Below are positions 32,037 through 40,946 of a stretch of DNA of 64,000 nucleotides, one piece after another. The first letter of the stretch is position 1; the number at the start of each line of letters is the position of its first letter. The position numbers and the translations under genes are program-made. The notes under the pieces are model-generated. The model was not told the origin of the DNA, searched no databases, and worked only from the letters and a program-made list of their open reading frames with translations. Source of the stretch: Burkholderiales bacterium (lineage in GTDB: Bacteria > Pseudomonadota > Gammaproteobacteria > Burkholderiales > Burkholderiaceae_C); NCBI GenBank assembly GCA_028868825.1, contig JAGWTU010000009.1:79295-143294 (forward strand), read 5' to 3'.

Positions 32037-33322
32037 CCACCCTGCTGCAGCGCCGCTGGTTCAAGCGCGGCCTTCCCGCGCCCAAGCGTGGGCCGCAGGT
32101 GCGCCTGGCGGCGCCGATGACGCGCCGCCGGACAGGCCTGCGCTTCACCGAGATCCTGGTTCTCTTCACCCTCGGCGTGGCCTACCTGGAGAGCGTCTCG
32201 CAGCCGGTGTTCGGCATCCAGCTCCACCTCACGCTGCTGAACCACTTCCCCCTCGCTCTGCTGGTGCCGGCATTGGCGCTGCACCTGATGAGCCTGCTCG
32301 TCAACCGCGCGTCGCCGCCCTGGGCTGCGATCTTCAGCGCTTGCTGGCCCCTCGTGCTGCTGGCCTGTTATGCACTCGTCGGATCGTCGATCGCCAAATG
32401 GGAGCTGACCGAACGCGACACCTTCCTGACCTTTGCCGTGTACCTGCTGCTGCTGCCGCTGTTCGCGGCGGCCGTGCCCGCGCAGCCCGATCGCCTGCGC
32501 GGCTGGGCACTGGCGCTGGTGACGCTATGGCTGCTGGCCTCGTTGGCCGCCTTGACGGGGGAGGCCGCGCGTTACACGCTCAAGGAAACGCTGCACGAGA
32601 TCGAGTACCTGGTCACCGTCGGCTTCTTCGTCACGTACTACGCCGTACGGGTCGCTTGGCTGCGCCTGCTCGTGCTGCTGGCCATGGCGGCGGCGCTGGG
32701 CTTGAACAACAAGCTCACCGGCTACATCGTCGGCGCGATGGCCCTGCTGCACATACTCGTGAGCATCGGCTGGCGCAGGCTGCCGCGCGAGTGGCGGGCC
32801 GCCTACGGTGTGGCGGCCGCCGTCTTCACCGCCGCGGTCGTCGCGGCGCTGACGATGCTCTATTTCACTTACCGTGAATACCTGCCCAGCGGCAATGTCG
32901 CTGTGCGTCTGTCGCAGTATCAGGAAGCATGGCGCCAATTCCTGGCCAGTCCCTTGTGGGGCAATGCGTATCTGGCGAATTCCGGCGAGGCCTACACCGA
33001 GTCGTTCCGCGTGCTCAACATTCCCACCCACAGCGACGTGCTCGACATCCTCAAGCATGGCGGGCTGATCGGGCTCGCGCTGTTCTGCTGGGGCTATGGG
33101 AAGATCTTCCTGGCCATTCATCGCGCGGTGGCGGCCACCGAGTCGAATACCCTGCTCAATGCCTACTTCGTGGGTTTGCGTTTCTTCCAGGTCACGGCGC
33201 TGGTGACCTTTGCCATCAATCCGATCCTGCTCAAGGGCCCGTTCCTGATCGTCATCTGGGGCAACCTCGGCATCGGCCTGGGCATGGCATTGACGGCCAC
33301 CCGGGCGGTGCGCGAGCGTTGA
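32033..33322 (+). CDS. Wzy-like O-antigen/EPS polymerase
   Basis: A 429-residue protein with about 10-11 hydrophobic helices and a larger periplasmic loop (YREYLPSGNVAVRLSQYQEAWRQF) of the O-antigen ligase/polymerase kind, followed by IPTHSDVLDILKHGGLIG, the conserved His-containing segment. It would join flipped repeat units. The GTG start overlaps the GT2 stop (GTGA) and has AGGAG upstream at good spacing. Wzy and WaaL cannot be separated by sequence alone; context favours polymerase. Confidence 0.82.
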   Translation: MTTLLQRRWFKRGLPAPKRGPQVRLAAPMTRRRTGLRFTEILVLFTLGVAYLESVSQPVFGIQLHLTLLNHFPLALLVPALALHLMSLLVNRASPPWAAIFSACWPLVLLACYALVGSSIAKWELTERDTFLTFAVYLLLLPLFAAAVPAQPDRLRGWALALVTLWLLASLAALTGEAARYTLKETLHEIEYLVTVGFFVTYYAVRVAWLRLLVLLAMAAALGLNNKLTGYIVGAMALLHILVSIGWRRLPREWRAAYGVAAAVFTAAVVAALTMLYFTYREYLPSGNVAVRLSQYQEAWRQFLASPLWGNAYLANSGEAYTESFRVLNIPTHSDVLDILKHGGLIGLALFCWGYGKIFLAIHRAVAATESNTLLNAYFVGLRFFQVTALVTFAINPILLKGPFLIVIWGNLGIGLGMALTATRAVRER

Positions 33323-34497
33323 GCGGCGCGCCTGCCGAACTCGGCGTGCTGTTCGTGCACGCCGGTGCCGAGCTTTACGGGGCGGACCGGATACTGCTCG
33401 AACTCACCGCGGGCCTGGCGCAGCGGGGCGTGGTGCCCTGCGTCGTGCTGCCGACGCCCGGCCCGCTGCACGACGAACTGGCGCGCGCCTCGGTGCCGGC
33501 CGGCCGCCGCAACCTGGGTGTCCTGCGGCGACGCTATTTCACGCTGCCGGGCCTGCTGAATCGGCTGCGCCGCATCGTCTCGTCGACTCTCCATCTGCGG
33601 CGCGTGATTCGCGAGCGCGGGATCGATCTGGTCCACAGCAACACCACCGCCGTGCTGCCGGGCGCGTTCGCCGCGCTCCTATGCGGCGTGCCGCATGTCT
33701 GGCATGTGCACGAGATCACGACGCGGCCGGCCTGGTTCGCGCGGGCCATGGCCTGGCTGGTCGGCCGGCTTTCCGATCGCGTCGTGTTCGTCTCGGCCGC
33801 GACGCGCGACCACATGGGTGGCCTGGACCCGCGCGTGCGCCGCAAGGGCATCGTCATCCACAACGGCATCGACACGACCCGCGCCACCGGCGGGTGCGTC
33901 GGGGTGCTGCGCGACGAATGCGGCTGGTCGCGGGCGCAGGTGCTGGTCGGGATGGTCGGCCGCATCAATTGGTGGAAGGGCCAGCGCAAGCTGCTGGAAA
34001 GCGCCGATCTGCTGGCGCGACGTCGCCAGGACCTGCGCTTCCTCATGGTCGGCGGCACCTTCGACGGTGAGGGGCGGCTGCGCGATGAACTGCTGGCGGA
34101 TATCGAAGGCCGTGGCTTGGCGGGCGTCGTGGCCGTGCAGGACTTCAGGGCCGATATCGGCAACGTGCTCGCCGATCTCGACATCTTCGTGTTGCCGTCC
34201 ACCGAACCGGATCCCTTTCCCACCGTCGTGCTCGAGGCCATGGCGGCCGGCAAGCCCGTCGTGGCTTTCCGTCACGGCGGCGTCTGCGAGATGGTCGAGG
34301 AGGGCCGTTCGGGCATCCTGTGCACGCCGGGCTCGGCCGCCGAACTGGCGGACGCCATCGAGCGCCTGGCGTCGGCGCCCGACATGCGCGTGGCGATGGG
34401 GATGGCCGGACGCGAGCGGGTCGATCGCCTGTTCACGCGCGCAGCCTTCATCGATCGCTTTCACGCGCTGTACCGCGAATTGGTGGCGCAGCGATGA
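33319..34497 (+). CDS. Family 4 glycosyltransferase
   Basis: A GT-B enzyme of about 392 residues. GAELYGADRILLELTAGL is the acceptor-domain motif, VHSNTTAVLPGA and HVHEI follow, VGMVGRINWWKGQ is the donor-domain start and EPDPFPTVVLEAMAAGKPV is the nucleotide-sugar site. The chosen TTG start lies in a TTGA overlap with the polymerase stop; no better in-frame start lies before the conserved N-terminus. It adds one sugar to the repeat unit. Confidence 0.85.
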   Translation: MSGAPAELGVLFVHAGAELYGADRILLELTAGLAQRGVVPCVVLPTPGPLHDELARASVPAGRRNLGVLRRRYFTLPGLLNRLRRIVSSTLHLRRVIRERGIDLVHSNTTAVLPGAFAALLCGVPHVWHVHEITTRPAWFARAMAWLVGRLSDRVVFVSAATRDHMGGLDPRVRRKGIVIHNGIDTTRATGGCVGVLRDECGWSRAQVLVGMVGRINWWKGQRKLLESADLLARRRQDLRFLMVGGTFDGEGRLRDELLADIEGRGLAGVVAVQDFRADIGNVLADLDIFVLPSTEPDPFPTVVLEAMAAGKPVVAFRHGGVCEMVEEGRSGILCTPGSAAELADAIERLASAPDMRVAMGMAGRERVDRLFTRAAFIDRFHALYRELVAQR

Positions 34498-35564
34498 GGC
34501 GCCGCCGGGTCCTGTCGGTGCCTCTGGCCTGGTGCGCCGGATGCGTCGCCGAGCCGCCGCAGGCGGCGACGTCCCGAATCTGCGGGGGCCTGGGTCGCGG
34601 GTTCCATCTGGGGGAGACGCTGGGCCGGACCGTGGACGACTACACGGCGATCGCGCAGACCGGTGCGACGCTCGTGCGCATGGGGCTGCGGATGGACGTC
34701 GATGCGGGTGGCGACGGCTACGCGTTCCAGCCCGGCGCGCACCAGGAATTGCTGAACCAGGTCGGATTCGCACGCCGCACGGGTCTGCGCATCATCCCGG
34801 TCCTGCGACCCGAACCGACGCCGGAGTCGCGGCTGTGGTCCGATGAGAGGCTGCAGACCAGTCTCGCGCACCACTGGTCCGGCCTCGCACGCGAATTGGC
34901 CGGGCGCACCGAAGTCGCGGCGTTCGACCTGGTCAACGAACCGCACCCACCCGGACTGACCTTCGCACAGAAGAACGCCCGCTGGGCAGACCTGGCGATG
35001 CGCCTGGCAGCTGCCGTGCGCGCCCAGGACGCCGATCGTTGCCTGATCGTCGAGCCGTCACCCGGTGCGCGGCCGATGGGATTCGAGACCGCGACGCCGT
35101 TGCCGCTCGCGAACGTCGCGTACAGCCTGCACATGTACGAGCCCTTCGAGTTCACCCACCAGCGCGTCGGTGACCCGCGATTCACCGCCGTCGTCGACTA
35201 CCCTGCCGTCGTGCCGGGCCAGGGGCGATGGGATCGCGAGCGCCTGCGACGGGAACTCGAACCGGCCCGGTCGTTCGGCGAGCGACATCGATGGCGGATC
35301 TACGTCGGCGAGTTCGGTGCCGCGCGCTGGGCACCCGGCGCGTCGCGCGAGCGCTATCTGCGCGATCTGATCGGCCTGTTCAACGAGTGGGGTTGGAGCT
35401 GGACCTACCACGCCTGGCGCGAATGGCAGGGCTGGGACGCCGAAATGGGCCCCGGCGGCGCGGCCGATTCGCTGCGCGCCATTCGCAATCAGACCGAGCC
35501 GACTTTCGTGGCGCTGCGCGAGGGTTTCGCCAAGGACTGCGGGGGGGGCGGTGGCGGCGCCTGA
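34494..35564 (+). CDS. GH5-type (cellulase family) glycoside hydrolase, exported
   Basis: A 356-residue TIM-barrel hydrolase with an N-terminal export signal (possibly a lipoprotein via WCAGC, although the lipobox is non-canonical). The acid/base is E149 in DLVNEPH and the nucleophile E273 in YVGEFGA; both are intact. Such enzymes in EPS clusters trim or release the polymer in the periplasm or outside. The ATG overlaps the GT4 stop. The gene ends in a glycine tail encoded by a run of eight G bases (35541-35548). Confidence 0.85.
   Translation: MRRRRVLSVPLAWCAGCVAEPPQAATSRICGGLGRGFHLGETLGRTVDDYTAIAQTGATLVRMGLRMDVDAGGDGYAFQPGAHQELLNQVGFARRTGLRIIPVLRPEPTPESRLWSDERLQTSLAHHWSGLARELAGRTEVAAFDLVNEPHPPGLTFAQKNARWADLAMRLAAAVRAQDADRCLIVEPSPGARPMGFETATPLPLANVAYSLHMYEPFEFTHQRVGDPRFTAVVDYPAVVPGQGRWDRERLRRELEPARSFGERHRWRIYVGEFGAARWAPGASRERYLRDLIGLFNEWGWSWTYHAWREWQGWDAEMGPGGAADSLRAIRNQTEPTFVALREGFAKDCGGGGGGA
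35541..35548 (+). repeat. G8 homopolymer tract
   Basis: Eight consecutive G bases lie at the 3' end of the GH5 gene, three bases before the GTG start of the next glycosyltransferase. Slippage would change the GH5 C-terminus and the coupling of the two genes. Confidence 0.6.
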
Positions 35565-36696
35565 ACGCGAACCCGCGCGGGTGCTGCGCGTGCTGGGCAC
35601 GCGTGGCGTGCCGGCCGCGCACGGCGGCTTCGAGACATTCGCCGAACGCCTGGCCCTGCATCTGGTGGCCCGCGGCTGGCAGGTCACGGTGTATTGCCAG
35701 CTGGACGGGTCGGGTCCGGTGGTCGATGACGAGTGGCAAGGCATCCGTCGCGTGCGGATCCCGGTGGCCGCAAGCGGGCCTTCGTCGACGATCCTGTTCG
35801 ACTGGAAGGCGACCCGGCATGCGGCGCGGCGTCCCGGGCTCTGTCTGACCCTGGGCTACAACACGGCAGTGTTCTGCGCGCTGCTGCGGCTGGTGCGGGT
35901 GCCCAACATCATCAACATGGACGGCATCGAATGGCGCCGCGCCAAATGGGGGCGGCTGGCCAGGCTCTGGTTCCGGATCAATGAACAGGCGGGCGTCTGG
36001 CTGGCCGATCACCTCGTCGCCGATCATCCGCAGATCCAGGCGCATCTGGCGCGCAGCACGCGGGCGGACAAGATCACGATGATTCCGTACGGCGCCGACC
36101 GGCTCGGCGGGCTGTCGGATGCGCCGGTCCGGTCACTCGGGCTGGAGCCGGGTCGCTATCTCACCTTGATCGCCCGCCCCGAGCCGGAGAACTCGGTGCT
36201 GGAACTCGTGCAGGGTTTTTCGCGCCAGCCTCGTGGTTTCGCGCTCGCCGTGCTGGGCGGCTACGGCGACGACCAGCCCTACCACCGCGCCGTGCGTGCC
36301 GCGGCCAGCGACGAGGTCCGGTTTCTCGGGCCCATCTACGACCGCCATGTCGTCGATGCGCTGCGTCTGCACGGTGCCGCGTATCTGCACGGGCATCGGG
36401 TGGGGGGCACCAATCCTTCGCTGGTCGAGGCGCTGGGCGCGGGCAATGCCGTCATCGCCCACGACAACCCGTTCAACCGCTGGGTGGCCGGCGCGGCCGC
36501 GCGCTACTTCGGCGATGCCGACGATGTCGCGGCGCTGCTGGACGAGATCCTCGCGAATCGCGATGCGCTGGAGCCGTTGCGCGCGGCCGCCTGGCAGCGC
36601 TTCGAAGCGGAATTCACCTGGCCGCGGGTGCTGCAGGCCTATGAGCAATTGCTGCTGCAATGGCTGCCGGGTGCTCAGGGCAGGGCGGCGCGATAG
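35551..36696 (+). CDS. DUF1972/GT4 (rhamnosyltransferase-like) glycosyltransferase
   Basis: A 381-residue GT-B enzyme with the DUF1972 signature at the start: LGTRGVPAAHGGFETFAERLA. GYNTAVF, NMDGIEWRRAKWG and the donor motif GTNPSLVEALGAGNAVIAHD follow. Members often act as rhamnosyl- or galactosyltransferases; dTDP-rhamnose is made in this locus, so rhamnose transfer is a reasonable inference. The GTG start lies inside the GH5 gene (14-bp overlap). Its 3' end overlaps the convergent lipoprotein gene by 22 bp. Confidence 0.85.
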   Translation: MAAPEREPARVLRVLGTRGVPAAHGGFETFAERLALHLVARGWQVTVYCQLDGSGPVVDDEWQGIRRVRIPVAASGPSSTILFDWKATRHAARRPGLCLTLGYNTAVFCALLRLVRVPNIINMDGIEWRRAKWGRLARLWFRINEQAGVWLADHLVADHPQIQAHLARSTRADKITMIPYGADRLGGLSDAPVRSLGLEPGRYLTLIARPEPENSVLELVQGFSRQPRGFALAVLGGYGDDQPYHRAVRAAASDEVRFLGPIYDRHVVDALRLHGAAYLHGHRVGGTNPSLVEALGAGNAVIAHDNPFNRWVAGAAARYFGDADDVAALLDEILANRDALEPLRAAAWQRFEAEFTWPRVLQAYEQLLLQWLPGAQGRAAR

Positions 36697-39600
36697 GGCG
36701 AATCGGCGCGCAGCAGCAATTGCTGGCTGCCTGCGGCCAGGGCCAGCGGCAGCGCCACGGCCTGGCCGTGGATGTCGAGGGCGCTGCATCCGGCCGGCCA
36801 GCCGAGTTCGGCGCATCCGACGCTGCGATTCTGATGATCGGGGGCGAAGGCCAGTGCCGACCAGTCGGCGACTTGCGCGACGGTGTAGCCGGTGACCTGG
36901 CGCACCGAGACCGCGCTGAACGCGACGGGCACGTGCAGCGTCTCGAGCTGCAGGTTCACGCGCGCCGCGGCTGCCGATTTGGGCAGGAAGAAGGCTTCGT
37001 ACGGCAGCGTCTCGCCGGCGGCGGCGCTGCGCGTGCCGTAGGTGATGAAGCCCTTCGCGTCGGCCATCACGTCCCACGGGCTGACGGTGCGACTGACGTA
37101 CGGAAAGGCGACGGTGGCACCGCTGGACGCGGGCATCGTGGCGGTCCAGCGGTAGACGTAGGGAACCGCCGGTGTCAGCGTGAAGGGCGGGCTGTCCAGC
37201 AGGTCGCCGGTGCTGCCGGCGGTCAGGCTGACGCAGGTGCCGGTGCAGGTGGCGAGATTGGAGAGTGCGGCGACGGCAAATCCCGTTCCGACGGGATTGA
37301 AGTATTGACCCCACGGGCCGAGTCCCTGCGCGAAATTGCCGCCCTGAACCATCTCGGGCCCCAAGGCGAGGATCTGCGGGTTGTAGCGCGCCGGCCGCAG
37401 CGGCAACGGATCGCCGGCATTGAGGGCCTGCCAATGGACGGCGTCGACATAGGCGTCGCCGGCCGGGCCGCGCACCCAGGCGTGCTGTGCGAGCGAGCCC
37501 TGGAGCTGAACGTAGGCGTTGCCCGTGAATTGATTGCGGCCCGGCGCCAGCGCCGCGGCGCCCGACAGGCTGTGCCAGAACCAGACGGCCTGGGACACGG
37601 AGAACGTGGGCAGCGAGCCGGCCGACGCCTGCGCCTGCACCAGCGGCACGATCTCGTTGTTCTGCCAGAGATTGCCGGTCATCCAGTCGGCGTCGGTCTG
37701 ATCCATGCTGGCGAAGAGTGCGGCTGCGCCTGGCAGCCAGACATGGTTGTTCGCCACGGTCATGTGCGACGCGTTGTGCAGGAAGATGCCGATCGGCGTG
37801 CCGAAGATCTGATTGCCGCTGACGCTGACGTGGTTCGTGAAATCGTCGAGGTACACGCCGACGATGATCGGTGCGCCGTTCGACGACGCCGCAGCCGCAC
37901 CGGCGCCCTCGCCCAGCACGCGATTGCCGGCAACGGTGGCCGACTGCGCGACCGCGGCGTTGGCTCGCCCCTGCCAGGCGTAGATGGCGCCGCAATCCGA
38001 CAGCCGGCTGCAGAAACCGGCGATCGTATTGCCCGACAACAGACTGCCACCGACGGTCGAGAAGTAGATGCCGTGATAGCCGCTGCCATCGACGGTGTTG
38101 TTGGTGACGCTGGCGCCCGGGCCGGCGTCGATGCCGGCCGTGACGCCGGCTTGCTGGCTGGGCAAGGTGCCCGTGGCCAGCACGCGGTTGCCGGTGATCG
38201 TCGGCGCATACACATTGAGCGCGTTGATGCCGTATTGGGCGTTCTGGGCGACGAGGCTGTTGGAGACGGTGGGCCCCGGCGTGCCGCTCGGCAACGGTAT
38301 CCATTGTTCCAGCCGCACGCCGTAGACGCCGTTGTCGGTGGCCTCGATCTGCGAGATCTGCGCGGTCGGTGCGTTGGTCAGGTGCAGCCCGTCGCTGCGC
38401 GCGCCGCGCAACGCGATGTTCTGCACTTGCAGGGCGTTGCGCTGCGACAGCGCGAGCGCCTCGTCACGCACGCTGCCTTCGATGAGCGCCGCATTGAGGT
38501 CGGCGGGCGCGCCGACCGCGGGCGCCATCAGATAGAGCCGCTGCGCCTTCACGTCGTGGAAGAACTCGCCGGCGCTCGTCAGCATCCACAGCTTGTTCTG
38601 GAGCAGGTAACGGGACCCCGCCGGTGGCGTCCATTGCAGCGCCTTGCCCAGGCCCAGCAGGCCGCCGGCGCTGCCGACGACGGCGTTGGTTTCGATGAAC
38701 CAGGGCTGCGTCTGGACCTGCACCGTGGCACCGGAAAGATCCTTGCCCGCCAGCGTCGCCGCGTCCGCGGATTGCAAGGCCAATTGCGAGTTGGTGGCGC
38801 TGCCGCTGCCGGTGACGGCCCAGCCGCCGCCGGCCGCCGCGGGATCGGGCCATTGCGCGGTGCGCATCGGCTCGCCATTGACGAAAAGCTGGGTGATCGG
38901 CGGCGTGCCGGCGGGCAGGCTGCGCGACCAGATGCCGCCGTTCAGGACCCAGCCGCCCGAGAAGTCGTCCGCACCCGAAATCACGGCCTTGCGCAGCGCG
39001 CATTCGGGGCCGTAGCCGGCGATCACGTTGCCGTCGACCAGTTGTCGCGCCGACAACGCGAGTGCCTCGCGCCACAGTCCGCCGCAGCGCAGATACAGGC
39101 CCTGGCCCGCTTGCAGCGTGGCGCCCGCCGCCTTCGCCAGCGTGCGCCAGGGCAGGGCGGGCGTGCCGGGGTTGGCGTCGTTGCCGCTGCCGGAGTCGAC
39201 ATAGAAGCCGGGCGCCGTGCTGGCCGTGGCCGGCGGGCCCAGCGTGCCGCTTGTCAGCACCGAGGCCGACGGCAGCGCGAAGCGCAGCGCGCCATTGCGC
39301 GTCAGCGTCGTGCGGCCCGAGAGCGTGTCCAGCCCGTCGAACGCGGCCGCACCGCTGCCGCGATCGAACCAGACGAGATCGTCGGTGGGCAGCATCTTGA
39401 CGCTACCCACCGTGAGCGACGCCACCGTGAGCGAGCGCACCACCGCGCCGCCGGCGTCGCTGGCGTTGCCGAACACCAGATCGACGACGCCGCCGTCCGG
39501 CGCCGTCGTGAAGTCGACGGTGTAGTTCGTGGGGGTCGGCGTGTTCACCTGCACGGTGGCCAGCGTGGCGCCGTTGTAGCGCACCGTGACGCTCGCGCCA

Positions 39601-39869
39601 CTGCCGGCGTAGACCGGCGCCCAGGCGTTGAAGGTGAGCGTCATCGGCACGCCGGTGCTGGCGGCCTGCTGCACGGCAGGTGCCAGGCTGATCGACTGCG
39701 CCTGCGTACTGGTCGCCGTCGCGGGACTGCTCAACGCGCCGCTCGTCGCGCCGCTCGACGCGGAGCCGCCGCAGGAACCAAGAGTGAACAGGGCCACGAG
39801 CAGCGCCCCGACCCGCGCAGGCGAGCCGGAATGCGAGGACAGCGAGGCTGCCGGAAGTGCTGAAGCCAT
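36675..39869 (-). CDS. Secreted beta-helix lipoprotein with xylan-binding-like CBM
   Basis: A 1064-residue exported protein. The signal ends in the lipobox LGSC (ALFTLGSCGGS). Residues 55-140 resemble a calcium-dependent CBM60-type carbohydrate-binding module (MTLTFNAWAPVYAGSGASVTVRYNG). GFYVDSGSGNDANPGTPALPW (about 215) begins the right-handed parallel beta-helix, with repeated turn motifs such as NNTVDGSGYHGIYF and GNRVLGEG through about residue 700. A beta-sandwich-like C-terminal part (about 770-1064) follows. It is probably an outer-membrane-bound polysaccharide lyase, depolymerase or EPS-binding protein. No catalytic residues can be assigned with confidence, and no PEP-CTERM tail is present. 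Confidence 0.78.
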   Translation of the reverse strand: MASALPAASLSSHSGSPARVGALLVALFTLGSCGGSASSGATSGALSSPATATSTQAQSISLAPAVQQAASTGVPMTLTFNAWAPVYAGSGASVTVRYNGATLATVQVNTPTPTNYTVDFTTAPDGGVVDLVFGNASDAGGAVVRSLTVASLTVGSVKMLPTDDLVWFDRGSGAAAFDGLDTLSGRTTLTRNGALRFALPSASVLTSGTLGPPATASTAPGFYVDSGSGNDANPGTPALPWRTLAKAAGATLQAGQGLYLRCGGLWREALALSARQLVDGNVIAGYGPECALRKAVISGADDFSGGWVLNGGIWSRSLPAGTPPITQLFVNGEPMRTAQWPDPAAAGGGWAVTGSGSATNSQLALQSADAATLAGKDLSGATVQVQTQPWFIETNAVVGSAGGLLGLGKALQWTPPAGSRYLLQNKLWMLTSAGEFFHDVKAQRLYLMAPAVGAPADLNAALIEGSVRDEALALSQRNALQVQNIALRGARSDGLHLTNAPTAQISQIEATDNGVYGVRLEQWIPLPSGTPGPTVSNSLVAQNAQYGINALNVYAPTITGNRVLATGTLPSQQAGVTAGIDAGPGASVTNNTVDGSGYHGIYFSTVGGSLLSGNTIAGFCSRLSDCGAIYAWQGRANAAVAQSATVAGNRVLGEGAGAAAASSNGAPIIVGVYLDDFTNHVSVSGNQIFGTPIGIFLHNASHMTVANNHVWLPGAAALFASMDQTDADWMTGNLWQNNEIVPLVQAQASAGSLPTFSVSQAVWFWHSLSGAAALAPGRNQFTGNAYVQLQGSLAQHAWVRGPAGDAYVDAVHWQALNAGDPLPLRPARYNPQILALGPEMVQGGNFAQGLGPWGQYFNPVGTGFAVAALSNLATCTGTCVSLTAGSTGDLLDSPPFTLTPAVPYVYRWTATMPASSGATVAFPYVSRTVSPWDVMADAKGFITYGTRSAAAGETLPYEAFFLPKSAAAARVNLQLETLHVPVAFSAVSVRQVTGYTVAQVADWSALAFAPDHQNRSVGCAELGWPAGCSALDIHGQAVALPLALAAGSQQLLLRADSPYRAALP

Positions 39870-40073
39870 GGTGACCGGGGGTGAGCAACACGATGCCGTG
39901 CTGTTCGATCGAGTTTCGAGATGTGCTTTCTTCGGCATTCTGCGGGCCGGACTCAAGCCGCTTACGCTTTCGAATGCCTGTTCGACGGCGGTGCACGGTC
40001 GGCATGATCGCACCGCTGCCGGACGGCGTTCCTTTCGAGTTACATCCGGCAACGCTTGGGCTCTACTTCGGTT

Positions 40074-40092
40074 CAAGTCCGGTCCGGACTTG
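40074..40092. promoter_or_regulatory. 19-bp perfect palindrome upstream of the beta-helix lipoprotein gene
   Basis: CAAGTCCGG, T, CCGGACTTG: 9-bp arms around one central base. It lies 35 bp past the stop of the chemoreceptor-like gene and about 205 bp before the lipoprotein start (both reverse strand), in a 257-bp gap. No T-run follows on either strand, so an operator is more likely than an intrinsic terminator. Nothing else in the gap (39870-40126) is recognisable. Confidence 0.45.
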
Positions 40093-40126
40093 CCGAGGGT
40101 GCCGAGTGGCGCGGGGTCCCCCCGAT

Positions 40127-40873
40127 TCAGGACCGCTCGGTCGTTTCCGCTATGCCGGCGGCGTCCTTGGACAGCCGGATTTCGCCCGCCTCGACCGGAT
40201 CGCCGATGCCGGCCGGCCGCGAAACCCACCACGCGAGCCCCGCCCCCAGCAGCAGCGCCAGCCCCCCCAACCCGATGATCATCGTTCGCGCCGTCGCATA
40301 GGCGCTGGCGGCATCGGCCGTCGATTCGTCGTTGATCTGGTCCTCGAGGTCGACCAGTTCGCCCAGCGCCCGCATCCAGGCGGCGATCTTGGGCTGGGCG
40401 TCTTCCATGAGGACGCGCGTCGCTTCCGCGTTGTTGTTCTTCAGGCCCAATTCGGCCACGCGGACCAGCTGCGGCGCGGCGAGGTCCCCGATGGTCTTGA
40501 TCTGACGGAACAGCGCGCGCTCCTCGGCCGAGGCGGGGACGGTGGGGTCGGCGAACATGGCGGCCAGCCGCGCCTCATGCTGCCGGTAATTCGCCTGCGC
40601 GAGCCGGAACGAGGCGTAGACCCTGCGCATGCCGGCCTCGTCGGTGACGAGCACGAGGTCGCGGATGAGGCGCGACATCTCGAAGGTCGCCGAATGCATC
40701 TCGCGCGCCTGGCGGCTCTCGGCGTTGTGGATCCGGATCACCACCTCGAGCCGGCGCTGGACCTTGGACATGCTGACCAGCCCCGCGGCACCGATGAGGG
40801 CGAGCAGCAGCGCCCCCAGCAGGATGCCGGCCAGCAGGCGCAGATTCGGCTTCGGTCCGGAATTCGGGCTCAT
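40127..40873 (-). CDS. Truncated chemoreceptor-like protein (4HB sensor domain, no signalling domain)
   Basis: A 248-residue protein with TM1 at about 11-33, a periplasmic four-helix-bundle (4HB_MCP) domain at about 34-192 (IRIHNAESRQAREMHSATFEMSRLIRDLVLV) and TM2 at about 195-212. After WWVSRP, where HAMP normally begins, only some 30 residues remain. The methyl-accepting signalling domain is missing, and no frameshifted remainder was seen downstream. It may be a stand-alone sensor or adaptor for the EPS locus, or a decayed receptor. Confidence 0.75.
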   Translation of the reverse strand: MSPNSGPKPNLRLLAGILLGALLLALIGAAGLVSMSKVQRRLEVVIRIHNAESRQAREMHSATFEMSRLIRDLVLVTDEAGMRRVYASFRLAQANYRQHEARLAAMFADPTVPASAEERALFRQIKTIGDLAAPQLVRVAELGLKNNNAEATRVLMEDAQPKIAAWMRALGELVDLEDQINDESTADAASAYATARTMIIGLGGLALLLGAGLAWWVSRPAGIGDPVEAGEIRLSKDAAGIAETTERS

Positions 40874-40946
40874 GAAACGAGAAGATGGATGCAGGACATC
40901 GGGTCACACAAGGGGCTCAGGTGTCGGACGATGGCCGGCGCGCGTC

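Noticed and set aside
32929..33318. Long upstream extension of the GT4 gene at 33319
   Set aside because: The extension reads through the Wzy-like gene in another frame and has no conserved residues; the TTGA-overlap start fits the family.
36660..39863. A 1067-codon forward open frame opposite the beta-helix lipoprotein
   Set aside because: Its translation is low complexity (His/Arg/Gly/Ala) without domains, whereas the reverse frame has a signal peptide, lipobox and repeats.
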